DNA from: Aquimarina algicola
GTDB lineage: Bacteria > Bacteroidota > Bacteroidia > Flavobacteriales > Flavobacteriaceae
DNA: 64,000 nucleotides
Direction: 5' to 3'
Assembly: GCF_006443095.1 (NCBI RefSeq)
Contig: NZ_VFWZ01000002.1
Span: 1,054,001 to 1,118,000, forward strand
The position numbers were made by a program, and so were the translations under genes. Numbering within the stretch: the stretch's first letter is position 1; each line of letters starts with the position of its first letter. The notes under the pieces are model-generated. The model saw nothing but the letters and a program-made list of their open reading frames with translations, had not been told where the DNA came from and searched no databases. Below, one piece after another: positions 29,534 to 38,202 of the stretch.

Positions 29534-29918
29534 ACGCAATACGTTATAGCCGTCTACTCATTCTGATTGTAAATACTTCTTCAAAGCTTAAGAAATACTA
29601 GCCAGTGCTACTGATATAATAAAAAAATACACATAAATTGGGATCTGGGTAGGAGATAAATTTTGCATAGTTTGTTGTTTAGTTTGTATAGTATGATTAT
29701 CATAATCACAATGCAATTTATAAAAATTTATTTCATTATTGCATTTAATCTTCAAGAAAATACTTTTTAACGATAAAATTAACTTTAACAAAGAAGTGTA
29801 TTTCCTACATTTTTGGCTATCTATAAAAAAATAACTGCCCTATTGATGAGCAGTTATCGTATATTTCTATAACAAAGCTGTTTTGAAAATTCAGAATAGC
29901 TTTGATCATTTTAGTAAC
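29534..29918. other. Intergenic region between the HAD gene and lepA (convergent ends)
   Basis: 385 bases of AT-rich sequence. It contains the lepA terminator at 29831-29857. A minus-strand mini-ORF of 26 codons from 29668 (MQNLSPTQIPIYVYFFIISV..., stop at 29588) could encode a tiny single-span membrane peptide, but there is nothing else to support it. No repeat or RNA gene seen. Confidence 0.35.
29831..29857 (-). terminator. Intrinsic terminator of lepA
   Basis: 8-bp stem ATAACTGC / GCAGTTAT; on the minus strand it is followed by T7. It is 61 bases beyond the lepA stop. Confidence 0.8.
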
Positions 29919-31715
29919 TTAGTCATTCAGTTTTAGTACTGCCATAAATGCTTCTTGTGGTATTTCAACATTACCTACCTGACGCATACGTTTTTTACCT
30001 TTCTTTTGTTTTTCAAGTAATTTACGTTTACGAGAGATATCTCCTCCATAACATTTTGCAGTCACATCTTTTCTAAGGGCTTTTACCGTTTCACGAGCAA
30101 TTATTTTTGCTCCAATAGCAGCCTGAATAGGAATATCAAATTGCTGACGTGGGATAAGTTCTTTAAGCTTTTCGCACATCTTTTTCCCAATATCATAAGC
30201 ATTATCCTGATGTAATAACGCTGAGAGTGCATCTACTGTATTTGCATTCAATAATACATCGACTTTTACCAGTTTTGAAGCTCTCATCCCGATGGGTGCA
30301 TAATCAAAAGACGCATATCCTTTTGAAACGGTTTTAAGGCGATCATAAAAATCAAAAACAATCTCTGCCAATGGCATATCAAAAGAAAGTTCTACACGTT
30401 CTGTTGTAAGATACGTTTGATTTGTGATCTCACCTCGTTTTTCGATACACAACGACATTACAGGGCCAACAAAATCAGCTTTAGTAATGATAGATGCTTT
30501 GATATAAGGTTCTTCAACCCTATTCATTTTAGAAGGATCAGGGAGATCAGTAGGGTTATTTACAATGATAACCTGATCTGGTTCTTTATTGGTAAAAGCG
30601 TGATAAGATACGTTGGGTACTGTAGTAATTACAGTCATATTAAACTCTCGTTCTAAGCGCTCTTGAATAATTTCCATGTGGAGCATTCCCAAGAAACCAC
30701 AACGAAATCCAAATCCTAGCGCTGCAGAACTTTCCGGAGTAAATACTAGTGACGCATCATTGAGCTGTAGTTTTTCCATCGAAGCTCTTAACTCTTCATA
30801 ATCTTCGGTATCTACAGGATAAATTCCGGCAAAAACCATTGGTTTTACATCTTCAAAACCTTCAATAGCATTTTGAGTGGGTACTTTTGCATCTGTAATG
30901 GTATCTCCTACTTTTACCTCTCTTGCATCTTTGATCCCGGTGATCAAATATCCCACATCCCCGGTTTTGATCACTTGCTTAGGAACCTGATTCAATTTAA
31001 GTGTACCAATCTCGTCTGCAAAATAGTTTTTTCCTGTGGCTACAAACTTAATTTGTTGTCCTTTTTTGATCTCGCCATTTACTACTCTAAAATAAGTTTC
31101 AACGCCTCTAAAAGGGTTGTACACAGAATCAAAAATAAGGGCTTGTAAAGGTTCTTCTGTAACGCCTTCGGGAGCAGGAACACGTTCTATTATCGCTTCA
31201 AGTATTTCTTCGATACCAATTCCTGTCTTAGCACTTGCAGGAATTACATCTTCGGCCTCGCAACCCAAAAGGTCTACAATATCATCGGTTACCTCTTCTG
31301 GATTTGCACTTGGTAAATCTACTTTATTGAGCACTGGTATGATTTCAAGATCATTTTCTAATGCCAGATATAAATTAGAAATCGTTTGTGCCTGTATACT
31401 TTGAGCAGCATCTACTACAAGCAATGCTCCTTCGCAAGCAGCAATCGAACGAGAAACTTCGTAAGAAAAATCAACATGACCCGGAGTATCAATCAAATTA
31501 AGGATATATTCTTCTCCTTTATACGTATACTCCATTTGTATTGCATGGCTCTTGATTGTAATCCCACGCTCACGTTCTAGATCCATATTATCAAGCAACT
31601 GGTTTTGCGCTTCGCGAGCCGTTACAGAACCGGTAAAATCTAATAATCGATCTGCCAGGGTACTTTTACCATGGTCAATATGAGCAATAATGCAAAAGTT
31701 TCTAATGTTTTTCAT
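29919..31715 (-). CDS. lepA: Elongation factor 4 (LepA), ribosome back-translocase GTPase
   Basis: 598 residues, the normal length. The GTPase domain begins at once: G1 [10 protein letters not shown] (about 10-19), the G2 region [13 protein letters not shown]3 DTPGHVDF and G4 NKVDLPSA. The EF4-specific C-terminal domain includes [22 protein letters not shown] residues near 555-575 and ends [19 protein letters not shown]. LepA binds stalled or mis-translocated ribosomes in the cytoplasm. Confidence 0.98.
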   Translation of the reverse strand: MKNIRNFCIIAHIDHGKSTLADRLLDFTGSVTAREAQNQLLDNMDLERERGITIKSHAIQMEYTYKGEEYILNLIDTPGHVDFSYEVSRSIAACEGALLVVDAAQSIQAQTISNLYLALENDLEIIPVLNKVDLPSANPEEVTDDIVDLLGCEAEDVIPASAKTGIGIEEILEAIIERVPAPEGVTEEPLQALIFDSVYNPFRGVETYFRVVNGEIKKGQQIKFVATGKNYFADEIGTLKLNQVPKQVIKTGDVGYLITGIKDAREVKVGDTITDAKVPTQNAIEGFEDVKPMVFAGIYPVDTEDYEELRASMEKLQLNDASLVFTPESSAALGFGFRCGFLGMLHMEIIQERLEREFNMTVITTVPNVSYHAFTNKEPDQVIIVNNPTDLPDPSKMNRVEEPYIKASIITKADFVGPVMSLCIEKRGEITNQTYLTTERVELSFDMPLAEIVFDFYDRLKTVSKGYASFDYAPIGMRASKLVKVDVLLNANTVDALSALLHQDNAYDIGKKMCEKLKELIPRQQFDIPIQAAIGAKIIARETVKALRKDVTAKCYGGDISRKRKLLEKQKKGKKRMRQVGNVEIPQEAFMAVLKLND

Positions 31716-31737
31716 TCTTCTTTTTCAAATAAATTCT

Positions 31738-31812
31738 GGGGCGTGACCCTTCATTACATTTCGGGTCGGGCTATACGCGCTACACGGTAGCATGCTTCTA
31801 TCCCTCACGCAA
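31738..31812. repeat. GC-rich structured intergenic element
   Basis: About 75 bases much richer in GC than the surrounding DNA, between the divergent lepA and dusB genes. An outer stem GCGTGA (31741-31746) / TCACGC (31805-31810) encloses GACCC / GGGTC (31745-31749 / 31763-31767) and the short palindromes TACGCGC and GTAGCATGC. From memory, sequences of the form GGGCG...GGGTCGGGCT...ATCCCT(A/C)ACGC recur between genes in other Flavobacteriia, which would make this a dispersed element; only one copy is visible in this window. Confidence 0.5.
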
Positions 31813-31952
31813 ATTCCACTCTTGTAATGACTTGCAAATATAGTTGGATTTTATAAGCTTTATATCATCTCTCCTATATTTTTATAGCTTCAAATCGCAA
31901 AGGTTTTTGAAAACATTGAGGGTTTTACGTAATTTTACACCAAAAATATACT

Positions 31953-32945
31953 GTGGCAAAAATAGGAGACATAGATGTAGGGGAATTTCCATTACTATTA
32001 GCACCGATGGAAGATGTGAGCGATCCTCCTTTTCGTGCATTATGCAAAGAACAAGGTGCAGATGTGGTGTATACAGAGTTTATCTCTAGCGAGGGGTTGA
32101 TAAGAGATGCTGCCAAAAGCGTCATGAAACTTGATATTTATGAAAAAGAACGTCCTGTAGGCATTCAGATTTTTGGCGCTAATCTTGATTCGATGCTCAA
32201 GTCTGTAGAGATTGTAGAAGCTTCAGGTCCCGATATTATCGATATCAATTTTGGATGCCCTGTAAAAAAAGTAGTCAGCAAAGGAGCAGGGGCAGGAATC
32301 TTAAAAGATATTGACCTTATGGTATCGTTGACCGAAGCGATGGTAAAACATACCAAATTACCGGTTACTGTAAAAACCCGTTTGGGTTGGGATCACGATT
32401 CTATTAGGATTGTAGAAGTCGCAGAACGATTACAAGATGTAGGGTGCAAAGCGATCTCTATACATGGTCGCACGAGAGCACAAATGTATAAAGGCAATGC
32501 CAACTGGAAACCTATTGCAGAGGTAAAAAACAATCCCAGAATGCATATTCCTGTGTTTGGTAATGGAGATGTAGATTCTCCTGAGCGTGCCATGGAAATG
32601 CGAGATCAATATGGATTAGACGGTGCAATGATTGGTCGTGCCAGCATTGGTTATCCTTGGTTTTTTGCAGAAGTAAAACACTTTTTTGAAACAGGAGAGC
32701 ATCTACCGCCTCCTACTATAGAAGAACGTGTCATAGCAGCACGTAGGCATTTGCAAATGGCTATCGACTGGAAGGGTGAAAAACTTGGAGTTTTTGAAAC
32801 CCGAAGACATTATACCAATTATTTTAAAGGGATTCCTCATTTTAAAGAATATAGGACAAAAATGGTGACTAGTGATCGCCCAGAAGATGTTTTTGCTGCT
32901 TTTGATGAAGTACAGTCCAAGTTTGCAGGCTTTGAGTTTGTGTAG
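31953..32945 (+). CDS. dusB: tRNA-dihydrouridine synthase DusB
   Basis: 330 residues from a GTG start. An FMN-dependent TIM-barrel enzyme that reduces uridine to dihydrouridine in tRNA D-loops. Motifs: LLLAPMEDVSDPPFRALCK at the N-terminus, catalytic C102 in INFGCPVKKVVSKGAG, VTVKTRLGWD, ISIHGRTRAQMY and FGNGDVDS...GAMIGRASIGYPW in the flavin phosphate site. The GTG start is the only one that gives the family N-terminus. Divergent from lepA. Confidence 0.93.
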   Translation: MAKIGDIDVGEFPLLLAPMEDVSDPPFRALCKEQGADVVYTEFISSEGLIRDAAKSVMKLDIYEKERPVGIQIFGANLDSMLKSVEIVEASGPDIIDINFGCPVKKVVSKGAGAGILKDIDLMVSLTEAMVKHTKLPVTVKTRLGWDHDSIRIVEVAERLQDVGCKAISIHGRTRAQMYKGNANWKPIAEVKNNPRMHIPVFGNGDVDSPERAMEMRDQYGLDGAMIGRASIGYPWFFAEVKHFFETGEHLPPPTIEERVIAARRHLQMAIDWKGEKLGVFETRRHYTNYFKGIPHFKEYRTKMVTSDRPEDVFAAFDEVQSKFAGFEFV

Positions 32946-32992
32946 CTACTAGAAGATATCTTTATGAAATAAGGCAATCATTAATCCGTGTA

Positions 32993-33604
32993 TTAATAAT
33001 CTACTCTTGGTGTTGGATCATTTTCTTTGATTCTGATTCTACATTTTTTTTCGACCTCTAATACGTTTTCAATTTTGGACATAAAAATAATATCCGGTAC
33101 AAATTGATCTCCTCCATTTTTGCGGCTTCTCATTTTTCCTGTACGCAATTCCAGCTCAAGATCGCCATGGGTTTTACGTTTCTTAACCTTAATATTGCCA
33201 GAAAACTGTTCCCAATCTTTTATTTCTACAGTGCCTTTTCTGTATTTGATCAATCGACTTTCGGTACCTACAAAATATCCTCCTTTTTGAAAAAGCATAA
33301 TGACTCCCCAGACAGCAATTGCAATACCTATTACTAAGAAAAAACCTAAAAATATCGCAGGAAACAACAAAGAGTCCAGATCATCGGATGCTAGATGTAG
33401 TTTTCCATTTTCAAACGATGGTTTTATGAAACCTATCAAAAGTACCATCACAATTGTATTCCAAAAAAGAGAAAATATAGAAAGACTCATTCCATTTTTT
33501 CTTGGGTGATTTTTTGCACTTTTGATCAAAAAATCAACAGGTTCTGAATCAATAACGGTTTTTAGGTCCCTGGGAATATTATTTATAGTTACGCGCATAA
33601 TCAA
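32993..33604 (-). CDS. Two-span membrane protein of unknown function
   Basis: 203 residues (a second ATG two codons in is equally possible). Two hydrophobic helices at about 44-62 and 80-107 are followed by a soluble C-terminal domain with basic and acidic strands (YFVGTESRLIKYRKGTVEIKDW), a pattern like bacterial PH domains attached to membrane anchors. No named family is recognised. It stands alone, 101 bases after the start-proximal end of the downstream permease transcript. Confidence 0.65.
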   Translation of the reverse strand: MIMRVTINNIPRDLKTVIDSEPVDFLIKSAKNHPRKNGMSLSIFSLFWNTIVMVLLIGFIKPSFENGKLHLASDDLDSLLFPAIFLGFFLVIGIAIAVWGVIMLFQKGGYFVGTESRLIKYRKGTVEIKDWEQFSGNIKVKKRKTHGDLELELRTGKMRSRKNGGDQFVPDIIFMSKIENVLEVEKKCRIRIKENDPTPRVDY

Positions 33605-33705
33605 GTACAGTATTAACTGTTATAAACCGAAAATACCTAAAAATATATTAATCATAAATAATGATTATATATTTTAAAAGCATAATTTTTAAATGACAGA
33701 AAAAT

Positions 33706-34908
33706 TTAATTTACTAATTTTTGATTGATTCTACTCGATGCCAATAAAGAAGCAATAAATCCGATAATTGTTATTGTAAAAAAAACAATCACAAAACTGG
33801 TTGCTGTGATTCGAGTAGGATATGGTAACGAAGGGGTAATCATTAATAAACCAAAACGTTGCTGTAATACAATAAGGGTAAAACCTAATAATAATCCTAG
33901 CAATGTTCCTAATATCGTCATTAACAATCCTTGAAATAAGAATATTTTTCTAACTTTTGGTAAAGCAGCACCAACATTGTAAAGCGTCTTGATGTTGTCT
34001 TTTTTATCGATTATCATCATGATAATCGCTCCGGCAACATTAAACAGAGCAATGATAGCGATCAAGGTAATAACGAGATAAGAAACGAGATTTTCTGTGT
34101 TCAGCATTTTATATAAAGCATCGTTTAACTGTACTCTGTTTTTAACAATTACTTTATCCTCAAAAATCGATTGCAACTCTTGTTTTACTCTTGATTCATC
34201 AGCCTCTGGAGCCAGTTTAATTTCTATATGGGTGACTTTATCTTCTGATAGGGATAGCAATTTGCGAACTAACCCTGTTGTAGCAAATAAGTATTTACTA
34301 TCAAGTTCTTCGCTAATACTATAAATACCAATATTTACTGCTTTTTCTATACTAAATGCTTTTGAGGGATCTGTTGGAATACCTTTGCCAGGTTTAGGCA
34401 CATAAATATTTAAGAGATTGGTATAGGTTTGCTCTACTCCCATACTCAATTCTCTGCTAATCCCACTACCGGCCACTACCTGAAAATCATTATTTGTTAA
34501 CCATTCTCCATATCCTAATATGCTATCTGTTTGAACAACTTTACTATAATTAGCATCTACACCTTTTATAAAAGCTGTTTTTTGTTTCTCTCTAAACTCA
34601 AGGAGCACATGTTCTTCAACAATTTCAGAAAAATTAACTACCTCATCAAGAGCAGAAATTTTTGTTTTTTGATCTTTAGTAAAGATAAAGGTCTTTCCTT
34701 CAGAAGGAAAAATTTTAAGATCAGGATCAAAATATGTAGAAAACTGAAGGCTAAAATCTTTTAATCCTGCAAAACCTGACAATACAATAAAGAGAGACAT
34801 TGCCCCTATAACAACACCTGCTGCGGCAATACCTGTAATAATATTGATGGCATTACTGCTACCCGGAGAAAATAAGTAACGCTTTGCGATGTAAAGTGAA
34901 AAATTCAA
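33706..34908 (-). CDS. ABC transporter permease, LolC/LolE (FtsX/MacB) type
   Basis: 400 residues. One transmembrane helix near the N-terminus (about 20-45, IITGIAAAGVVIGAMSLF), a large periplasmic domain at about 50-270, and three helices near 275-300, 320-350 and 370-393. This 1+3 layout is that of the FtsX-like permeases that extract lipoproteins from the inner membrane. No ATPase partner is adjacent. It lies 110 bases downstream of rbfA. Confidence 0.88.
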   Translation of the reverse strand: MNFSLYIAKRYLFSPGSSNAINIITGIAAAGVVIGAMSLFIVLSGFAGLKDFSLQFSTYFDPDLKIFPSEGKTFIFTKDQKTKISALDEVVNFSEIVEEHVLLEFREKQKTAFIKGVDANYSKVVQTDSILGYGEWLTNNDFQVVAGSGISRELSMGVEQTYTNLLNIYVPKPGKGIPTDPSKAFSIEKAVNIGIYSISEELDSKYLFATTGLVRKLLSLSEDKVTHIEIKLAPEADESRVKQELQSIFEDKVIVKNRVQLNDALYKMLNTENLVSYLVITLIAIIALFNVAGAIIMMIIDKKDNIKTLYNVGAALPKVRKIFLFQGLLMTILGTLLGLLLGFTLIVLQQRFGLLMITPSLPYPTRITATSFVIVFFTITIIGFIASLLASSRINQKLVN

Positions 34909-35018
34909 AATTTGCCTGAGGTCGTAAAATAGATGTTTATCTTAATTCTGGAATAAAGATAAAAGAATAATGATGAAATCACAGGAATAAATCATTATGT
35001 TAGGATTACCTGTAGATA

Positions 35019-35411
35019 TTATTTCTTTTTACGTCTCTCGAGAAGGTCACGATCATGTATTGGATTTTCTTTCCCTTTTACTGCTTCTTCAAGATTTGAA
35101 ATATATTCTAACGAATCATCAATAAAATAGGATAATTCGGGCATACGACGCAATTGATTTTTGGTACGTTGTGCTATTTGGTGTTTGATCTGTGATTTTA
35201 CTGCATTTACTTCTTTCAATACTGTTTCTCCTTCTTTATGCGGAAAAATACTCATGTATACCTTTGCCAAAGAAAGATCAGTTGTAACGTTTACTTTAGT
35301 TACAGAAACCAAAATTCCATGTACTCCAGCCTCTCGTAAAGCAAGTTGTATCACATCTGCAACATCTCGTTGTAATACTCCTGCAATTTTTTTCTGTCTA
35401 TTTGTTTCCAT
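35019..35411 (-). CDS. rbfA: 30S ribosome-binding factor A
   Basis: 130 residues from the ATG at 35411. A longer frame from 35480 would add 23 hydrophobic residues not found in RbfA, so the inner start METNRQKKIAGVLQRD is chosen. The KH-type domain is visible in VSVTKVNVTTDLSLAKVYMS and the end matches MPELSYFIDDSLEYISN. RbfA binds the 16S 5' helix during 30S maturation and cold growth. It probably shares a transcript with the LolC/E-like permease, an association seen in other Flavobacteriia (from memory). Confidence 0.93.
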   Translation of the reverse strand: METNRQKKIAGVLQRDVADVIQLALREAGVHGILVSVTKVNVTTDLSLAKVYMSIFPHKEGETVLKEVNAVKSQIKHQIAQRTKNQLRRMPELSYFIDDSLEYISNLEEAVKGKENPIHDRDLLERRKKK

Positions 35412-35592
35412 GGCACAAAAATACATATTAATATTTTGAAGACATAAGACAATAATACTTTTAAAAAGATAGCGACTCATTAAACACCTTATCCAGCAAG
35501 TTTTTACTATTTTTCTTTGTATTATTTGACTTTATATTCGTTATATCACAATAAGATAAATAGTACCTTTACCACATAAATAGTATCATAAT

Positions 35593-36006
35593 ATGAATCA
35601 TATTAATAAAATAGAACATATTGGTATTGCTGTCAAGGATATTGATCAGGCAAATACTGTATATGAGAAACTTTTGGGAGTTCCTCCATATAAACAAGAA
35701 GTTGTTGAAAGCGAATCAGTGATTACGTCATTTTTTAAAATTGGAAATAATAAAATAGAACTCCTCGCCAGCACCAAAGATGATGGCCCTATAGGAAAAT
35801 TTATTGCTAAAAAAGGAGAAGGGATCCATCATATTGCTTTTGATGTAGATGATATAGAGAAAGAGATGGACAGACTAGATAAAGAGGGGTTTCAACTGAT
35901 CAATAAGGCTCCTAAACGTGGAGCAGACAATAAATTAGTTGCTTTTGTACACCCAAAAGATACCAACAGTGTTCTTATCGAATTATGCCAGGAAGCTCCT
36001 CTATAA
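35593..36006 (+). CDS. mce: Methylmalonyl-CoA epimerase
   Basis: 137 residues in the glyoxalase/VOC fold. It interconverts the S and R forms of methylmalonyl-CoA in propionate and branched-chain metabolism. Metal ligands are visible as H9 (IEHIGIAV), H80 (GEGIHHIAFDV) and E130 (VLIELCQ). The conserved PPYKQEVVESE segment follows the first strand. The methylmalonyl-CoA mutase genes are not in the window. Confidence 0.93.
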   Translation: MNHINKIEHIGIAVKDIDQANTVYEKLLGVPPYKQEVVESESVITSFFKIGNNKIELLASTKDDGPIGKFIAKKGEGIHHIAFDVDDIEKEMDRLDKEGFQLINKAPKRGADNKLVAFVHPKDTNSVLIELCQEAPL

Positions 36007-36070
36007 AGTAGAACTAGTAATATGTATATTAGGGTATTTTAAATCACTTGAAAAATTATCAAAAAAAATA

Positions 36071-36102
36071 TTTGGTGTGTATATATCAAATTCTTAAATT
36101 TG
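36071..36102 (+). promoter_or_regulatory. Promoter of the CAU tRNA
   Basis: TTTG at 36071-36074, a 20-base spacer and TAAATTTG at 36095-36102: an almost perfect match to the Bacteroidota TTTG-N19/20-TAnnTTTG promoter. The tRNA begins 13 bases after the -7 box, so transcription would start just before the mature 5' end. Confidence 0.8.
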
Positions 36103-36114
36103 CCCTCCGTTTTA

Positions 36115-36188
36115 GGTCCCATAGCTCAGCTGGTTAGAGCACCTGACTCATAATCAGGGGGTCCTTGGTTCGAGCCCAAGTGGGACCA
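36115..36188 (+). tRNA. tRNA with CAU anticodon (elongator Met, or Ile2 after lysidine modification)
   Basis: 74 bases that fold as a full cloverleaf: acceptor GGTCCCA (36115-36121) / TGGGACC (36181-36187), D arm AGCTCAGCTGGTTAGAGCA, anticodon arm CCTGA-CTCATAA-TCAGG with anticodon CAT, and T arm CTTGG-TTCGAGC-CCAAG. CCA is not encoded. The anticodon alone cannot tell elongator Met from the Ile2 tRNA that reads AUA after TilS modification. Confidence 0.95.
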
Positions 36189-36193
36189 CTTAA

Positions 36194-36236
36194 AAACCCT
36201 TTAAACTATTTTGTTTAAAGGGTTTCTTTTTTTGAG
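36194..36236. terminator. Terminator after the tRNA, also able to stop the T2SS-like operon
   Basis: 13-bp perfect stem AAACCCTTTAAAC / GTTTAAAGGGTTT, then CTTTTTTT on the plus strand and TTTTTAA on the minus strand. It lies between the tRNA (+) and the last gene of the secretion operon (-). Confidence 0.9.
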
Positions 36237-36288
36237 AGATATAAGCTTAACAAAAAAGTAAAAACACTTATTTCGAAGATTTTTAATA

Positions 36289-37422
36289 TTACCCAATTAC
36301 ACTACTCAATCTGAACATTGGCAAATACATAGCAATAAGAATGACTCCTACAATAATTCCAACCCCAATGGTCAATAACGGATTAAGAACATTAGAAATC
36401 ACTTGTGATTGATGTTTTACCTGTTGGTTGTATTGCTCATTAAGTCTTTGAAAGATAAATTCTGTTTGATTTGTTTCTTCGGCAACCCGTATCATAGCGA
36501 TCATTTTTTTATCAAAAATCGAATGTTGAGCAAAAGCACTACTCAACGACCCTCCCACAAGCACCAAATCCCTCGTTTTGTGTAACCCTTCTTGAAGAGG
36601 GTAAAAATTTATCATATTTTTTACAAGATCAATACTATCTACCAAAGGTACTTTTGCCATCGTTAATAGAGAGACTGCTTGGGTAAATTGTGCCATGTAA
36701 ATCCTTTGAAAATAATTGCCGAGGATAGGCAAACGAAGTTGAATCTTTCCTAAAATTTTTCGATACCATTTCTTTTTAGAGATGAATATCATTGCAGTGA
36801 CACCAACAAGAATACTTCCTAATAATAACCAACTATTATCACTTACAAAGTTAGAAAAGCTTATAATGGCTTCGGTAATTCCTGGTAAATCGACTTTGTT
36901 TTGTTTAAAAATATCAACAAATATCGGTACAACGTACTTCAACATAAAAGCGATAACCAACAATGCTGTACACATTACTATAATCGGATAGGTAAGTGCT
37001 GATATAATCTCTCTACGCAGTTCATTTTTGCGTTTATAAAATTCACTCAATTCAAAAGCAATTTGGGCTTGCTGCCCTGTTTGTTCACCAATCTTTATGG
37101 CATAATATTCATAATCAGTAAAGTTTTTGTTTTGCTTAAGAATATCTGAAAAAGAACTCCCTGCAACCAATTGAGAGAGCATAGAAGACATCAATTCCTG
37201 ATCTTTTTCTTTCTTTTGAGTATCGGCAAGTAACTCTAGTCCGCTTCTGAGGTCGATTCCTGATTTTAATAATATACTTAATTCTGCATACCATTGTTCT
37301 TTCTTTTTTGAAGAAAATGAAGTTCCAAATAGTGTAATTTCTTTTGTTAATATTGCCGAAATATCAAAGGACGTTTCTTTTTGGCGTTGACTATTATGTT
37401 GTTGTTCTATTTTGATACCCAT
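36289..37422 (-). CDS. gspF: GspF/PilC-type inner-membrane platform protein
   Basis: 377 residues from the ATG at 37422, chosen because it lies 4 bases after the upstream stop; an ATG at 37470 would overlap that gene. Two copies of the T2SSF domain are visible: YAELSILLKSGIDLRSGLELL to about 170 with a helix near 150-172 (IIVMCTALLVIAFMLKYVVP), and FTQAVSLLTMAKVPLVDSIDL onward ending in a helix LLTIGVGIIVGVILIAMYLPMF. This platform couples the GspE ATPase to pseudopilin assembly. Last gene of the 13-gene operon. Confidence 0.92.
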   Translation of the reverse strand: MGIKIEQQHNSQRQKETSFDISAILTKEITLFGTSFSSKKKEQWYAELSILLKSGIDLRSGLELLADTQKKEKDQELMSSMLSQLVAGSSFSDILKQNKNFTDYEYYAIKIGEQTGQQAQIAFELSEFYKRKNELRREIISALTYPIIVMCTALLVIAFMLKYVVPIFVDIFKQNKVDLPGITEAIISFSNFVSDNSWLLLGSILVGVTAMIFISKKKWYRKILGKIQLRLPILGNYFQRIYMAQFTQAVSLLTMAKVPLVDSIDLVKNMINFYPLQEGLHKTRDLVLVGGSLSSAFAQHSIFDKKMIAMIRVAEETNQTEFIFQRLNEQYNQQVKHQSQVISNVLNPLLTIGVGIIVGVILIAMYLPMFRLSSVIG

Positions 37423-37426
37423 ATTT

Positions 37427-37891
37427 TTAAAAATTTGCAGAAGGATCATTGTACTTAAATACGAATACACTGTGAACTTCTCGGGTTTCTTTGAATCTTA
37501 ATTTGATAGCATCTATATTACCTTTTGTCACCCTTTTTCCTTTCCAGAAAAATAGTTTCTCTTTTATCCTCAAAGAATATGTAGTAATATCTGTGGCAAT
37601 ACTATCTTCATAAAAGATGTAATTTCGCTCTTTAATTGGGGACGATACTATTAATTTGTTTTGTGATGGATTCCAATTTACTTTGGTATTTTGATTAAAA
37701 TCAATCGTTAAGGCTGTTTCAAAAGATTGTATTTGTTCTTTACGGTTATAATTATTTGTAATAGCATTCATCTGGTTTTGTACAATACCCAATACCGAAA
37801 AAGCTAGCCCGGCGACTATCGCAGAGATAATAATCACAACAATCATCTCAGTTAGTGTAAATGCATTTATCTTACGTTTTAGCAACATCAT
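37427..37891 (-). CDS. Minor pseudopilin, GspJ-like position
   Basis: 154 residues. A short basic leader (MMLLKRKINA) precedes FTLTEMIVVIIISAIVAGLA, a type IV prepilin N-terminus with Glu at +5. The residue before the predicted cleavage is Ala10, not the usual Gly. The remainder is a beta-rich globular domain (FYEDSIATDITTYSLRIKEK). The 5' end overlaps the preceding pseudopilin gene by 4 bases (ATGA). Assignment to GspJ is by size and position only. Confidence 0.82.
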   Translation of the reverse strand: MMLLKRKINAFTLTEMIVVIIISAIVAGLAFSVLGIVQNQMNAITNNYNRKEQIQSFETALTIDFNQNTKVNWNPSQNKLIVSSPIKERNYIFYEDSIATDITTYSLRIKEKLFFWKGKRVTKGNIDAIKLRFKETREVHSVFVFKYNDPSANF

Positions 37892-38202
37892 CTTACAAAT
37901 AGCTTTTTTTCATACGTATTGTTTTCTTTTATATACGAGAGTACTATTTCTTTTTCAACAGACATGATTGTAATTTCCCATTCATCAAAATCTTCTGTAT
38001 AGGGAATCTTTATTTCTTTATGAATAAACAAATATTCTAATTCTTTTATTCTGTTTTCTACAGCGCTTTGATCTCTTTGTATTTGATTGGTAAATACATT
38101 ATTAAAACTTAAACTGGCAATCATAAATACAATGACAATCAAAACTGAAGCTGTTAATACTTCTATCAAAGTTGCTGATCGTATTTTTTTTAATATAACC
38201 AT
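37888..38202 (-). CDS. Minor pseudopilin, GspI-like
   Basis: 104 residues. The start MVILKKIRS is followed by ATLIEVLTASVLIVIVFMIA, again a prepilin helix with Glu at +5; the residue at -1 would be Ser9. The TLIEVL(T/V)A(S/L) pattern and small size fit GspI. Its first 13 bases overlap the end of the beta-helix gene, and it overlaps the next pseudopilin by 4, so the three are translated together. Confidence 0.8.
   Translation of the reverse strand: MVILKKIRSATLIEVLTASVLIVIVFMIASLSFNNVFTNQIQRDQSAVENRIKELEYLFIHKEIKIPYTEDFDEWEITIMSVEKEIVLSYIKENNTYEKKLFVR

Noticed and set aside
29588..29791. 67-codon minus-strand ORF downstream of lepA
   Set aside because: The first 41 residues look random; only the last 26 (from 29668) could be a small membrane peptide, and there is no supporting signal, so it is noted only in the spacer entry.
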